DNA of 64,000 nt from Nostoc sp. HK-01 (GTDB lineage Bacteria > Cyanobacteriota > Cyanobacteriia > Cyanobacteriales > Nostocaceae): the NCBI GenBank assembly GCA_003990705.1, contig AP018319.1:372001-436000 (forward strand), in the 5' to 3' direction. The position numbers were made by a program, and so were the translations under genes. How positions within the stretch are numbered: position 1 is the stretch's first letter; the number at the start of each line of letters is the position of its first letter. Below the pieces are notes generated by a model. The model saw nothing but the letters and a program-made list of their open reading frames with translations, was not told where the DNA came from and did not search any database. Shown here in pieces: positions 1 through 7,566 of this stretch.

Positions 1-333
1 GATTTGTGAACGAAGTAATTGAACTTGGTCGGGACAAACCCAATCAGTTGGTAGAGTAAGAGTGTAAATGTTGGTAGTTCCAAGACGTTCTTGGATTTTA
101 ATCATTCCGGCTGCTAATAAAAGTTTGATGGCATTTTTAGCAGTTTTGAGAGCCATGTAACAATGTTGAGCCATCTTCGGAATAGATTCAAAACAACCGA
201 CTGTTCCTGCCCTTCTTTGAATATGTGCGTACAGCCTAAATTCTGCTGATTCAAGTGGGTAATCATCAAAAAAGCCAGGAATAAAAACACCGAAATCTGC
301 ACGGTTATTTAACTCATTTACTGCTAAACTCAT
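1..333 (-). CDS. Partial winged-helix DNA-binding protein (runs off left edge)
   Basis: An open frame on the minus strand starts at ATG 331-333 and stays open to base 1, giving at least 111 residues. A GTGAGGTG ribosome-binding site lies about 8 nt upstream of the ATG. Residues 30-95 (FRLYAHIQRRAG, then SIPKMAQHCYMALKTAKNAI, then a hydrophobic strand ending IYTLTLP) read like the winged-helix fold of cyanobacterial plasmid replication or regulatory proteins. This is inferred from pattern, not from a recognised family signature. The C-terminus is outside the window, so the function cannot be settled. Confidence 0.7.
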   Translation of the reverse strand, partial: MSLAVNELNNRADFGVFIPGFFDDYPLESAEFRLYAHIQRRAGTVGCFESIPKMAQHCYMALKTAKNAIKLLLAAGMIKIQERLGTTNIYTLTLPTDWVCPDQVQLLRSQI

Positions 334-400
334 GGTTATACACCTCACTTTCATAAATGTCTTCCCTCGATTTACTTTGAAGAATTGAGGGATTTTGCTC

Positions 401-1204
401 TTAATCAATTTGGAGACAGGGAAAATCTTGAATTTGTAGTTGTTGAATAAATTCAGAAATATCTCCACCTTTCTTGTCACGGGTCTTAAATTGCTGTTGT
501 TGAAAGTAGGGATTTGCCCCCACTTGTTTAACAAACACACTCTTTTGGAAAGATTGAGATTGTTGAACAATTGACATTAGCCATTCAATGTGACACGGGC
601 GAGAATTGGGGACAGACTCACCGCCGCAAATAACCCAATGAATATTTTGAAGAAATTGACTAATATCACCCAAATCTTCTAACAATGGTTCGGCTGACCA
701 AAACCGAACATGAGCCGGAATTTGTGCAAGAATTGGACTGCGTTGAGAGAGGGTTTGACGATTTTCTATTGAAGTGCCAACCCAAATGTTATGAGGTAAT
801 TTGTCTAGTCCATGAGCCTCAAGCCACGCTTCAATAGAAGACAGCATGATTGATGGTCGTTTTGTGAGGATTTGAAAGGTTTGTTTAGGAGCAGCAAACA
901 TCCCGTTTAACATTTCATACTGCCAAGAACGCGGAACCCACTCACCAAAAACATCTGTCATGGAAGCAACAAAGTGTTTTTTAGGTTTCTTCTGGAATTC
1001 CCACTTACGGATGGTTTCTATGTCGAGTATTAGTTCGGGTGGCTGTCCAGAATATGGAAGTTTATTTCCACCAAAGAAAGAGTTTTGATTCAGCTTCTCG
1101 CTATAACATTTTGCACAGCCTGGGGAAATTTTCTGACACCACCAACCGCCACCTTTAGCACGAATGATATTATCTGTTAAGTCAGTCCACTGAATGTTTG
1201 TCAT
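401..1204 (-). CDS. DUF5131 (phage Gp37/Gp68) family protein
   Basis: A 267-residue protein opening with NIQWTDLTDNIIRAKGGGWWC and a cysteine cluster, C..ISPGCAKCY, near residues 23-33. This is the characteristic start of the phage Gp37/Gp68 family (DUF5131), whose cysteines resemble the three-cysteine motif of radical-SAM-like proteins. Later motifs typical of the family are ILTKRP (about residue 112), WVGTSIEN (about 142) and WVICGGES (about 190). The length matches full-length members. The biochemical role of the family is not firmly established; it is common on phages and plasmids. It is transcribed in the same direction as the partial gene to its left, with a gap of about 70 bp. Confidence 0.85.
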   Translation of the reverse strand: MTNIQWTDLTDNIIRAKGGGWWCQKISPGCAKCYSEKLNQNSFFGGNKLPYSGQPPELILDIETIRKWEFQKKPKKHFVASMTDVFGEWVPRSWQYEMLNGMFAAPKQTFQILTKRPSIMLSSIEAWLEAHGLDKLPHNIWVGTSIENRQTLSQRSPILAQIPAHVRFWSAEPLLEDLGDISQFLQNIHWVICGGESVPNSRPCHIEWLMSIVQQSQSFQKSVFVKQVGANPYFQQQQFKTRDKKGGDISEFIQQLQIQDFPCLQID

Positions 1205-1318
1205 AATTTATCAGATGTAATACCAATTAACTTGCTTTTTATTCCACGCAATTTAAGTTCATTGAAAAATTTCCCCTAAAACGGAAACTCAAGATATTCT
1301 TTTAGTTCAATCAAAGAT

Positions 1319-2098
1319 ATGAGAACGGATACGATTTTTTACACACTGTTTCAAAATCTCCCTAGCGTTCTGTTTGAATTGCTTGAGCAATCTCCTGATG
1401 TGGCAACACATTATCAATTCACCTCTGTAGAAATTAAAGAATTAACCCGACGCTTAGATGGTTTGTTTTTGCCATTTGATGAGTTCCCAGAAGACACAAT
1501 TTATTTTGTAGAAGTGCAATTTCAGAAAGATGATGATCTGTATTGGCGGTTAATAACGGAGGCGTTTGTGTATCTCAACCAATACAGACCTTCTAGAGCT
1601 TGGCAAGCCGTGGTACTTTGGGCGAAACGTAGCCTTGATTCTGGTGTACCTCTGGCTTACAGAACTTCACTTGCGCCAGGGCAGATTCAGATACTATATT
1701 TGGATGAATTAGTTGATACATCGTCCGACTCTATTGGTTTAGGAATAGTTCAGTTAGTGGTAGCAAAAGAAAAGGAAGCAGTAGCAAAAGCAAGAAGTTT
1801 AATTAATTTGGTGCAACAAGCGACTCAATCAAATCAGAGAAATCTTTTAGAATTAATAGAAAGAATGTTGGTGTACAAATTTGCAGACAAAACTCGACAG
1901 GAACTAGAAGCAATGTTTGGATTAACACAGTGGCAACAAACTCGGTTTTATCAAGAAGTGAAGGAAGAAACGAAGTTAGAAACAATACCTCGGATGCTGA
2001 AAGCAGGACTGAGTACAGAACAAATAGCTGAGATACTGGAGTTAGATATCGAAACAGTGCGACAAGAAATTGCCAAGCAAAGTGGTCAAAATTCTTAG
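1319..2098 (+). CDS. Rpn/PD-(D/E)XK nuclease-like protein (DUF2887 type)
   Basis: A 259-residue protein beginning MRTDTIFYTLFQNLPSVLFE, the usual start of DUF2887 proteins related to recombination-promoting nucleases and putative transposases. A catalytic-looking D...ExQ set is visible: LDGLFLP followed by FVEVQFQKDDDLYWRL near residues 63-76. The C-terminal 40 residues (MLKAGLSTEQIAEILELD) look like a small helix-turn-helix often seen at the end of this family. It converges on the methyltransferase on the other strand, and their stop codons overlap by 4 bp. Known members are often present in many copies in cyanobacteria; whether this one is active cannot be told. Confidence 0.85.
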   Translation: MRTDTIFYTLFQNLPSVLFELLEQSPDVATHYQFTSVEIKELTRRLDGLFLPFDEFPEDTIYFVEVQFQKDDDLYWRLITEAFVYLNQYRPSRAWQAVVLWAKRSLDSGVPLAYRTSLAPGQIQILYLDELVDTSSDSIGLGIVQLVVAKEKEAVAKARSLINLVQQATQSNQRNLLELIERMLVYKFADKTRQELEAMFGLTQWQQTRFYQEVKEETKLETIPRMLKAGLSTEQIAEILELDIETVRQEIAKQSGQNS

Positions 2099-2859
2099 AA
2101 ATTATCTCCTCTAGTAATTGGAGTAAGCATTTTTTGCTCTTGTCTGGCTGCCAATGATCTTGAATAATTCGTACTGACTTCAAGACAAGCGATCGCCCGT
2201 ACAATTTCTTCTGCCCGTTCTTGTGAAATAGCCTGTTCGGGATTCTTGTAAAACCCAACAATTTGAGATTTGGGACGCACGATAATGCGCTGCGTGGTTA
2301 CACGTTTGTCCCACACAAAACACGAGATGGTGATGTTATCGGTGGCCCAGCGAGTACCCCGTTTATCCTTGCGAAAACAAAAGCGGGGCAATACCAGCAC
2401 TAATGACGGCGGATATTGCATCAGAAAATCCGCTCGGTCATCACAGGGTTCAATAAAGCTGGTCAACAAAAATGCGGCAACACCAACACGGGCTTTGTGG
2501 TAAGCATTCTTGATAATAGGTGCAGCAAATTCGGCATAAGGTGGATTAGTGCAGATCCAGTCGCATTCGGGAAATTTAGCCCAAGATTCAGATAGCGTTG
2601 CATCCAAATGGTAATCAGCCGCCTTATGTGGATCAATATCGTTCGTCCACATTTGTTTGGTGTCGGGCCATGCCAAAAGTAATGATGCGATCGCCCGATG
2701 CCCAACACAAGGTTCACCAATCACACCTGATAACCGGACATGACGCAATAGCTCAGTTGTGAACCACGAGGGAGACTCGTAGAAGTTGAGAGGGTGTCGG
2801 GTGACGGTGGGAGTGGGAGTAACAGTTGTCTCTTGTGTTAATAATGGTGTGACTGTCAT
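2095..2859 (-). CDS. NPPY-type (adenine) DNA methyltransferase-like protein, copy 1
   Basis: A 254-residue protein with a SAM-binding-like motif GEPCVGHRAI near residue 47 and a CTNPPYAEF motif near residue 105, the catalytic signature of N6-adenine and related amino-methyltransferases. A close paralogue lies at 59675-60358. There the first motif reads GEPCVGMGAI, so the glycine-rich loop here may be degraded (H-R in place of M-G). No target-recognition domain and no paired restriction endonuclease are visible, so a solitary plasmid or phage-type methyltransferase is the best guess. The start codon overlaps the stop of the disrupted upstream gene (ATGA), which implies translational coupling before that gene was split by an IS. 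Confidence 0.75.
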   Translation of the reverse strand: MTVTPLLTQETTVTPTPTVTRHPLNFYESPSWFTTELLRHVRLSGVIGEPCVGHRAIASLLLAWPDTKQMWTNDIDPHKAADYHLDATLSESWAKFPECDWICTNPPYAEFAAPIIKNAYHKARVGVAAFLLTSFIEPCDDRADFLMQYPPSLVLVLPRFCFRKDKRGTRWATDNITISCFVWDKRVTTQRIIVRPKSQIVGFYKNPEQAISQERAEEIVRAIACLEVSTNYSRSLAARQEQKMLTPITRGDNF

Positions 2860-2976
2860 GCTGCTTCCTCTTCAATGTTTGCCAAGTCTTGATTTTTAAC
2901 AATCGTTGCGCTAATTGACTCAAAATCCACCTGAAAAATATTCAAATCAGGAGTTATTTCGCCGGAATTATATCGG

Positions 2977-2985
2977 TCTGTAATG
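2977..2985. repeat. 9-bp target site duplication, left copy (pairs with 4056-4064)
   Basis: TCTGTAATG is present immediately left of the IS end and again at 4056-4064 immediately right of it. The duplicated bases are codons of the interrupted small gene. Confidence 0.92.
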
Positions 2986-4055
2986 GGCGTTGTTGCGTGA
3001 ATAGGCAAAATGGTAAATTTACTTATAGCCGATGTTTTCGAGCCGCCTAACCCTGCATATGAAGACGAAAGCCCAGTACAAAGTTAAGAATTGGAACGCT
3101 TATGATGCTGCCCTCAAGCAACGAGGCAGTATAACTTTTTGGGTGAACGAAGAAATCATCGAGCAGTGGCGCAATCAGCAAAAAACCGGGAAAAAGGGGG
3201 CATCGAATCATTACAGTGATGTGGCAATCGCCACTATGGGAACAATCCAATCGGTGTTTCATTTACCAGGGCGACAAGCAGAGGGGTTTTTAGAATCGCT
3301 GTTCACGCTCATGGGAATTGAGCTAGAAGTACCAGACCATTCCACGCTGTCTCGTCGTTTGAGCAAGTTGTCTGTGGAACTACCAGTTATCCCAAAAGAC
3401 AAAGCTGTTCATGTGGTAGTGGATTCAACTGGTGTAAAAGTCTATGGTGAAGGTGAGTGGAAAGTCCGCACACATGGAGTAGGAAAACGACGGACGTGGC
3501 GGAAGTTGCATCTAGGCGTTGACTGTGAAAGCGGCGAAATTCTGGGTGCGGTGGTGACTACTAATGATATGGCTGATTGCGAGGTACTGCCTGACATATT
3601 GGAGCAGATTGAGCAACCGATAGAACAAGTATCTGGTGATGGTGGCTATGATACAAAAGGTTGTTACGACACCATTTCACAACACGGGGCCAAAGCCATA
3701 ATTCCACCGCGTAGCAACGCCAAAATCCAACAACACACCAACAATGAAACACACTTCCATCCCAGAGATGAAAATCTGCGACGAGTGAATCAAGTTGGGC
3801 GCAAGCAATGGAAACAAGAGAGTGGATATCATCGCCGTTCATTATCCGAGACAGCTATATTTCGACTCAAAACCATTTTTGGTGGTAAGTTACGACGACG
3901 CTTTTTTAACAATCAAGCTGTCGAGCTATTTCTACAGTGTGCCGCCCTTAACCGCATGATCCAGTTGGGCAAGCCAGACAGTTACAAAGTAGACAACTAA
4001 CTTCTGTTCTAGTACCAGATTGGTGTGTCTTTTTTTTCTTTCATGCAACAAAGCC
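2986..4055 (+). mobile_element. IS5-family (IS903-group) insertion sequence, intact, 1070 bp
   Basis: The left end reads GGCGTTGTTGCGTGAA and the right end, reverse-complemented, reads GGCTTTGTTGCATGAA. These are 16-bp terminal inverted repeats with two mismatches, and they resemble the ends of IS903. The element carries one complete transposase frame and is flanked by the 9-bp direct repeat TCTGTAATG at 2977-2985 and 4056-4064, the duplication length known for the IS903 group. Intact ends, an intact frame and identical target copies suggest a recent insertion. Confidence 0.93.
3059..4000 (+). CDS. IS903-group DDE transposase
   Basis: The protein starts best at the ATG of MKTKAQYKVKNW (3059); the frame extends 9 codons further upstream to 3032. 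It is 313 residues long from 3059. The DDE triad is visible: D122 in VVVDSTGVKVYG, D194 in VSGDGGYDTKG and E264 in YHRRSLSETAIFRLK. Y-2-R-3-E-type spacing around the last acid is typical of IS5/IS903-like enzymes. The gene fills the element between the inverted repeats. No frameshift or stop is present, so it is probably functional. Confidence 0.93.
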   Translation: MKTKAQYKVKNWNAYDAALKQRGSITFWVNEEIIEQWRNQQKTGKKGASNHYSDVAIATMGTIQSVFHLPGRQAEGFLESLFTLMGIELEVPDHSTLSRRLSKLSVELPVIPKDKAVHVVVDSTGVKVYGEGEWKVRTHGVGKRRTWRKLHLGVDCESGEILGAVVTTNDMADCEVLPDILEQIEQPIEQVSGDGGYDTKGCYDTISQHGAKAIIPPRSNAKIQQHTNNETHFHPRDENLRRVNQVGRKQWKQESGYHRRSLSETAIFRLKTIFGGKLRRRFFNNQAVELFLQCAALNRMIQLGKPDSYKVDN

Positions 4056-4171
4056 TCTGTAATGACTTGTCTGATAGCTGCTTCTGTCATTCCATCTGGT
4101 ATATAAATGTGTGCTTCACTAACGACTTTCTCGACTATTTGAACTACAACTTTCATAAATTCTCCTAAAAC

Positions 4172-4486
4172 TTATTTAATTTCAGCTTTGAGTAATAGAC
4201 CGAGTGGAGATAACACCCAATACGTATAATCTCCGTTATTAACTTCTTGCACGAATTTCCAAATTTCAAGCTCTTTAAGAGCATCTAAAAGAAATTCATC
4301 AACACCATCACCACAAAAACCACCACCAAGGGCAATCATGTCTATAGTGCCTTGCATTTCGGGGTCTATAAGTGCTTCTGCTGGTGAAGTCAGGATTTGA
4401 ATAATATCGACGTAAACCGTACTGATGATGCACTTCCTACCATCGGTGGCTATAACTTGGGTTTGTAGATCAAAAGGGATAATCAT
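4172..4486 (-). CDS. Hypothetical protein, 104 aa
   Basis: A short leftward gene between the 294-aa protein and the IS-split gene. It begins MIIPFDLQTQVIATDGRKCI and contains a Gly-rich stretch IALGGGFCGDGVDEFLLDAL near residues 51-70. A TTAGGAGAT-like AGGAG site lies just upstream of the ATG. No domain was recognised. Its place in a tight leftward series (15 bp before the disrupted gene, which restarts with its own ribosome-binding site) suggests it belongs to the module A operon. Confidence 0.6.
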   Translation of the reverse strand: MIIPFDLQTQVIATDGRKCIISTVYVDIIQILTSPAEALIDPEMQGTIDMIALGGGFCGDGVDEFLLDALKELEIWKFVQEVNNGDYTYWVLSPLGLLLKAEIK

Positions 4487-4507
4487 AAAATCTCCTGTTT
4501 TGAGTGC

Positions 4508-4598
4508 TGACTGTTAACTGTTGACTAATGACCGATGACTGATAACCAATGACCGATGACCAATGACCAATGACTGTTGACCAATGACCGATAACCAT
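4508..4598. repeat. Heptanucleotide tandem repeat, 13 units, consensus TGACCRA
   Basis: Thirteen consecutive 7-mers can be read without a gap: TGACTGT, TAACTGT, TGACTAA, TGACCGA, TGACTGA, TAACCAA and so on to TAACCAT. Tandem heptamers of this kind are a known feature of Nostoc/Anabaena genomes. The array fills the space between two genes and abuts the stop codon of the 294-aa gene at 4598. Confidence 0.9.
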
Positions 4599-5482
4599 CA
4601 AGCAGTAACCACAGCTTTCTTAGAGAATGCCCCTGCTTTCTTGAGTGCCGCCGCAGGATTCGGGTGTGTGAAAAACTCCTCAATTGCTTTGGTTAACCCC
4701 GTAACTACGATAGGGTCATGACACGCGTAAACGTAAACTGGTTGTTGAGTGCCGTTAACTAGTCTGTTTTCTTGGCGCTCACCCAATTGTGGGTAAAATG
4801 TGCGAACCCATGTACCTAGATGCCCTCGGTAGTGTGAACCACTTAGGGGGACTTTTCTCCCCAACTGGTTCTCTGCAAAGTTGACCACCCCAAGCCAGCG
4901 TTCTTCTGAAGGAGACAACATCTTCCGGTTGTGTTCAGCCAAAAGATTCCCAGCATAGTCCTTAAACTGCTGTTCCATATAAGGGTTGAGTCGTCCACCA
5001 GTCAATTCGGCTAAAGTTTTCATTGCTTCGACAAGAGTGTGCAATCGCTGTTCAACTGGAGGAAGTGTTGGTGTGGGTAGTTGTTGGGGTTGAGTGGTGG
5101 GTTTTGTCCAGCCCATGATGTCTTGCATCCAGGCGCGAACACCGATGGTTTTGAATGTTCGGCAGATTACCTTTGCTTGTTTTGTACAGTAGCGGCCTGC
5201 TTCGTAAGCGTAGTAGTCAAGAATAATAGCGATCGCAATGTCTGGAATGCCATTCGTTTTCCAATCTTTTAGGTTCGCCCCATCAAAGCCTTGCTCCATA
5301 AGCATTAGGGCGAGTTTAGATGGTTCCAGGTTCGCGCTTTCTAATGCTTTACCAATAGCTTTGTCGCTAACACCAGCTAATCGAGCAGTAGCTTTCATGC
5401 TGGCTTTACCCTTTCCATTAGAGTCAACAGTAATCTCTTGCTTTATCTGGTCAATAATTTGGGCTACTTCGATAGACGACAT
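4598..5482 (-). CDS. Plasmid protein, antirepressor-like, 294 aa (family of three in this window)
   Basis: The N-terminal 170 residues match the 252-aa protein at 34026-34784 almost throughout (IEVAQII.QIKQEI, ATARLAGV, KLA.MLMEQGF, AIAIIL.YYA). The core IGVRAWMQDIMGWTKP also resembles VARAGLRVFIWSQTGY in the 285-aa protein at 58758-59570. The arrangement, a helix-rich core with a GVRAW-type motif and a variable C-terminal DNA-binding-like part (residues about 195-294), is reminiscent of phage Rha/antirepressor proteins, but this is an inference. It follows the 152-aa gene by 26 bp in the leftward operon. Function unknown. Confidence 0.7.
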   Translation of the reverse strand: MSSIEVAQIIDQIKQEITVDSNGKGKASMKATARLAGVSDKAIGKALESANLEPSKLALMLMEQGFDGANLKDWKTNGIPDIAIAIILDYYAYEAGRYCTKQAKVICRTFKTIGVRAWMQDIMGWTKPTTQPQQLPTPTLPPVEQRLHTLVEAMKTLAELTGGRLNPYMEQQFKDYAGNLLAEHNRKMLSPSEERWLGVVNFAENQLGRKVPLSGSHYRGHLGTWVRTFYPQLGERQENRLVNGTQQPVYVYACHDPIVVTGLTKAIEEFFTHPNPAAALKKAGAFSKKAVVTA

Positions 5483-5508
5483 AATCGTTGCTCCCTGTTA
5501 AAAAATAC

Positions 5509-5967
5509 TTACATACAAACTCGAATTAAATCTGTTTCGCCCACCAACGGAAAACGAGCAGGTGCAGCCAGTGGTTGAACCAAAGCCGGGGACATTAGCT
5601 CGACAACGTAAAACCAAGCGTTATTCACCAGCACAATCCCCAAAACCAAACGCTGCTTTGTGGCATGACTATCAATACGGAGCATGACGCGATCGCCCAG
5701 AACAAACGCAGGTTTTCTCATATAAGTAGACTGAACCCTTCCAGTACCGATAATCTCGTGTTTAGTGATGTAGGTGATTGAGCGCTCGCACTTCACTGCA
5801 TAAACCCATCCGTCTTGTTGCCACAACACCCCGCAGCAGTAGCCGAATGTTTTGGAATCGGTGAGGTAGACTTTCTCGGAGAGGTTCACTTCTAGGGATG
5901 GAATTTGTTGACCCCAAGGAGGCGACAAATACCAGCATCGTTCAAGGGTGATGATTGCACAAGTCAT
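5509..5967 (-). CDS. Conserved plasmid protein of unknown function, 152 aa (paralogue at 34826-35284)
   Basis: The protein has the pattern LERCWYLSPPW...EVN..EKVYL and KTFGYCCGVLW, followed by RVQSTYMRKPAFVLGDRVML and KQRLVLGI. The paralogue at 34826-35284 repeats each block in the same order (LERCWFLSPPW, RTFGYCLGVQW, KPSFVLGQRVLL, KQRLILGIELI). The predicted strands and the absence of membrane segments suggest a small beta-rich, possibly SH3-like, cytoplasmic protein. In both modules it lies directly upstream of the 294/252-aa antirepressor-like gene, so the two are probably functionally linked. Confidence 0.7.
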   Translation of the reverse strand: MTCAIITLERCWYLSPPWGQQIPSLEVNLSEKVYLTDSKTFGYCCGVLWQQDGWVYAVKCERSITYITKHEIIGTGRVQSTYMRKPAFVLGDRVMLRIDSHATKQRLVLGIVLVNNAWFYVVELMSPALVQPLAAPARFPLVGETDLIRVCM

Positions 5968-6092
5968 GGTTTTGGCTATGAATGAAGGGATTGATGAGAA
6001 AATTACTGAGGGCTATTATCAAGCTGATAGCTATATTTGAAGCTGGTACGTTATTGGATTCGGTCTAGTGGGCATCCAAGCCCACTGTTTCC

Positions 6093-6932
6093 CTACACAC
6101 CCACTAACGCCGCAGTCTCAAATAACCCCTGCAATTCCCCCGACGACAGTTGCTCAAGCGGATGATATTGCAGATATTCGTTAGTGCTTGGTAAACCATC
6201 CGGTATTTGCAACAGCCATACGGCATCCGCCGCAGAATCGCAAAAGACTTTCTCTTGATTGCCTTGGGTTGCGCTTGTGAACCACCAGTGACCGTTTGTG
6301 CAGCCTGCTTGTCCGAGTTTTACGTCATTGAGGTATATGCCGTCTTCGAGCAGTTCTAATCCGTGCTGTTCACAGGCATTGAAAATCTGCACCATGATTT
6401 CGTTGCCAGTTGTGCAGGGTTCTTCTGCTTCTAACTGTTCTGTTGGTGGCAGGGCTGGTTGTGTTGTTTGGGTTGGTAGTTCTATAAATTCTTCGTTGAG
6501 TGTTCCGTCCTTATAATGCCATTCGATGAAGCGGTGGCATCTAGCCCATGTATTAGCGCGGAATCTCTCTTTACCGTTAACTATGACCATCCAAGGTCGA
6601 GTTAAATCATTGTCGTAAGTAATGATGGCTATTAAACCAGCAGCGTAAAAGATTTCATTGTCGAAGAAGTTGATTTCTCTGATTGTCAATTCTTCTGGAG
6701 TAACAGCCTGGGCTTGATCTGCGATGTACCCGTCGAACTCGCCTTGAGCTATGTCCTGCTCGTCAACCTTTTGAAGTTTGCTTTCTTGGTAGTTAGCGAT
6801 CGCACTAATCCATTCGTCTCTGTAGCGTCTGTCGTTTACTTCTGTTGTGCAGCCGACTTCGCTGTAGATGCGCTTTAGCTGGGGTAGGGATTTGCAGCGT
6901 AGCTGTTGTTGGGTGTATGTAACTTGGGTCAT
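6093..6932 (-). CDS. Plasmid protein with N-terminal SAP-like segment, 279 aa (paralogues at 37387 and 61825)
   Basis: First gene of the leftward module A operon. Residues 1-50 (YTQQQLRCKSLPQLKRIYSEVGC) resemble a SAP-type helix pair used for nucleic-acid contact. Residues 80-150 contain LTIREINFFDNEIFYAAGLIA and ITYDNDLTRPWMVIVNGKERFRA. Residues 175-240 contain GNEIM and LELLEDGIYLNDVKLGQAGCTNGHWWF. All blocks recur in the 261-aa protein at 37387, and the last two recur in the 212-aa protein at 61825, which lacks the SAP-like segment. A strong inverted repeat sits 27 bp upstream of the start. Function unknown. Confidence 0.7.
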   Translation of the reverse strand: MTQVTYTQQQLRCKSLPQLKRIYSEVGCTTEVNDRRYRDEWISAIANYQESKLQKVDEQDIAQGEFDGYIADQAQAVTPEELTIREINFFDNEIFYAAGLIAIITYDNDLTRPWMVIVNGKERFRANTWARCHRFIEWHYKDGTLNEEFIELPTQTTQPALPPTEQLEAEEPCTTGNEIMVQIFNACEQHGLELLEDGIYLNDVKLGQAGCTNGHWWFTSATQGNQEKVFCDSAADAVWLLQIPDGLPSTNEYLQYHPLEQLSSGELQGLFETAALVGV

Positions 6933-6958
6933 AATGGAGATTCCTTGAATATAAGGGC

Positions 6959-6998
6959 AGAGAAAGCACTTTAGATTCGCAGTCGGGGTGCTTTCTCT
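6959..6998. promoter_or_regulatory. Inverted repeat in the leader of the 279-aa gene
   Basis: AGAGAAAGCAC (6959-6969) and GTGCTTTCTCT (6988-6998) form a perfect 11-bp stem with an 18-nt loop. On the + strand it is followed by ATTTTTA, so it could stop rightward transcription or fold in the leader of the leftward operon. Comparable hairpins precede the two paralogues. Confidence 0.65.
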
Positions 6999-7007
6999 AT
7001 TTTTATG

Positions 7008-7072
7008 GTAGCACTACTTTAATGCTACTACAACATTTTTATTGTGCTAAAGTAGCGTTACCCTCGTGCTAC
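7008..7072. promoter_or_regulatory. Candidate operator region upstream of the RHH regulator
   Basis: Repeated GTAGC/GCTAC and TACTTTA/TAAAGTA elements are seen: GTAGCA (7008-7013) with TGCTAC (7023-7028), then GTGCTAAAGTAGCG (7044-7057), then GTGCTAC (7066-7072). Short clustered inverted and direct repeats of this kind are typical binding sites of ribbon-helix-helix repressors. The site lies between the divergent 279-aa operon and the RHH gene. Confidence 0.5.
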
Positions 7073-7103
7073 AATGAAGGGAGTATAGTTTTGGAGTAGC
7101 GTT

Positions 7104-7283
7104 ATGGTGTTATCGGTGGTTACAGCCAAAAAGCGAATCTCGCTTTATTTGGATGAAGCATTAAAGTCTGACTTGGAACGGTTAGCCAAGATTCGGAAGC
7201 GTTCTCTATCAAATTTGATAGAAGTCATTTGCGAAGAAGAAGTAGAACGCGCCAAGAAGAGTGGAGAACTAAAGGATGCGTAA
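7104..7283 (+). CDS. CopG-type ribbon-helix-helix regulator, 59 aa
   Basis: ATG 7104 to TAA 7281-7283 encodes a 59-residue protein. KKRISLYLDEALKSDLERLA is the strand-helix of a ribbon-helix-helix DNA-binding protein, and KRSLSNLIEVICEEEVERAK is the second helix. TTTGGAG precedes the start. The gene faces away from the 279-aa operon across a repeat-rich 170-bp region and lies upstream of the 306-aa protein gene, so it is a good candidate for the autorepressor of module A. In module B an XRE-type regulator occupies the same position. Confidence 0.8.
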   Translation: MVLSVVTAKKRISLYLDEALKSDLERLAKIRKRSLSNLIEVICEEEVERAKKSGELKDA

Positions 7284-7566
7284 CCTTCAGCCATCGGTTT
7301 TAACGCTTTACCTTCATTTCAGTGGCAACAGAATTTGAAAAAACTGAGTCAGATTTGCATAAATTGAGATGAAAGAAATACTAAATGCTTTACTAGGAGG
7401 CACTTTGAGAAAATTTGAGTTAAATTCGGTGTCTACTTCAAAATCAAGTTTGATCCTCTGGCTCTGTGTTTCTAGCTTCTGATAAAAATTGATTGCAACG
7501 ATCTGCAAAACTTGGAATCTCTTGGACTTAACTCTAAGCAAATACCAATAAACGGAAAGAGGTGGA
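7284..7566. other. Intergenic region with no recognised gene
   Basis: About 280 bp of A/T-rich sequence between the RHH gene and the 306-aa gene. No credible frame, RNA or strong repeat was seen. Confidence 0.5.

Larger units (their letters stand above)
2856..4156 (-). pseudogene. Small conserved plasmid gene split by an IS903-type element
   Basis: The first part (4156 back to 4056) encodes MKVVVQIVEKVVSEAHIYIP and onward to AIRQVIT. The second part (2985 back to 2856) encodes DRYNSGEITPDLNIFQVDFE and onward to EEEAA-stop. Removing the IS and one 9-bp copy of the target duplication restores one continuous frame of about 73 codons. The restored protein matches the intact 66-residue paralogue at 36029-36229 along its whole length (SEAHI.IPD, LNIFQVDFESISA). 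An AGGAGA site precedes the ATG. The stop overlaps the downstream methyltransferase start. The protein's function is unknown. Confidence 0.92.

Noticed and set aside
4508-4598. CRISPR array
   Set aside because: The repeats are 7 bp, head to tail, without spacers; they are the heptanucleotide repeats typical of Nostoc. No repeat-spacer pattern was found near the cas6 copies either.
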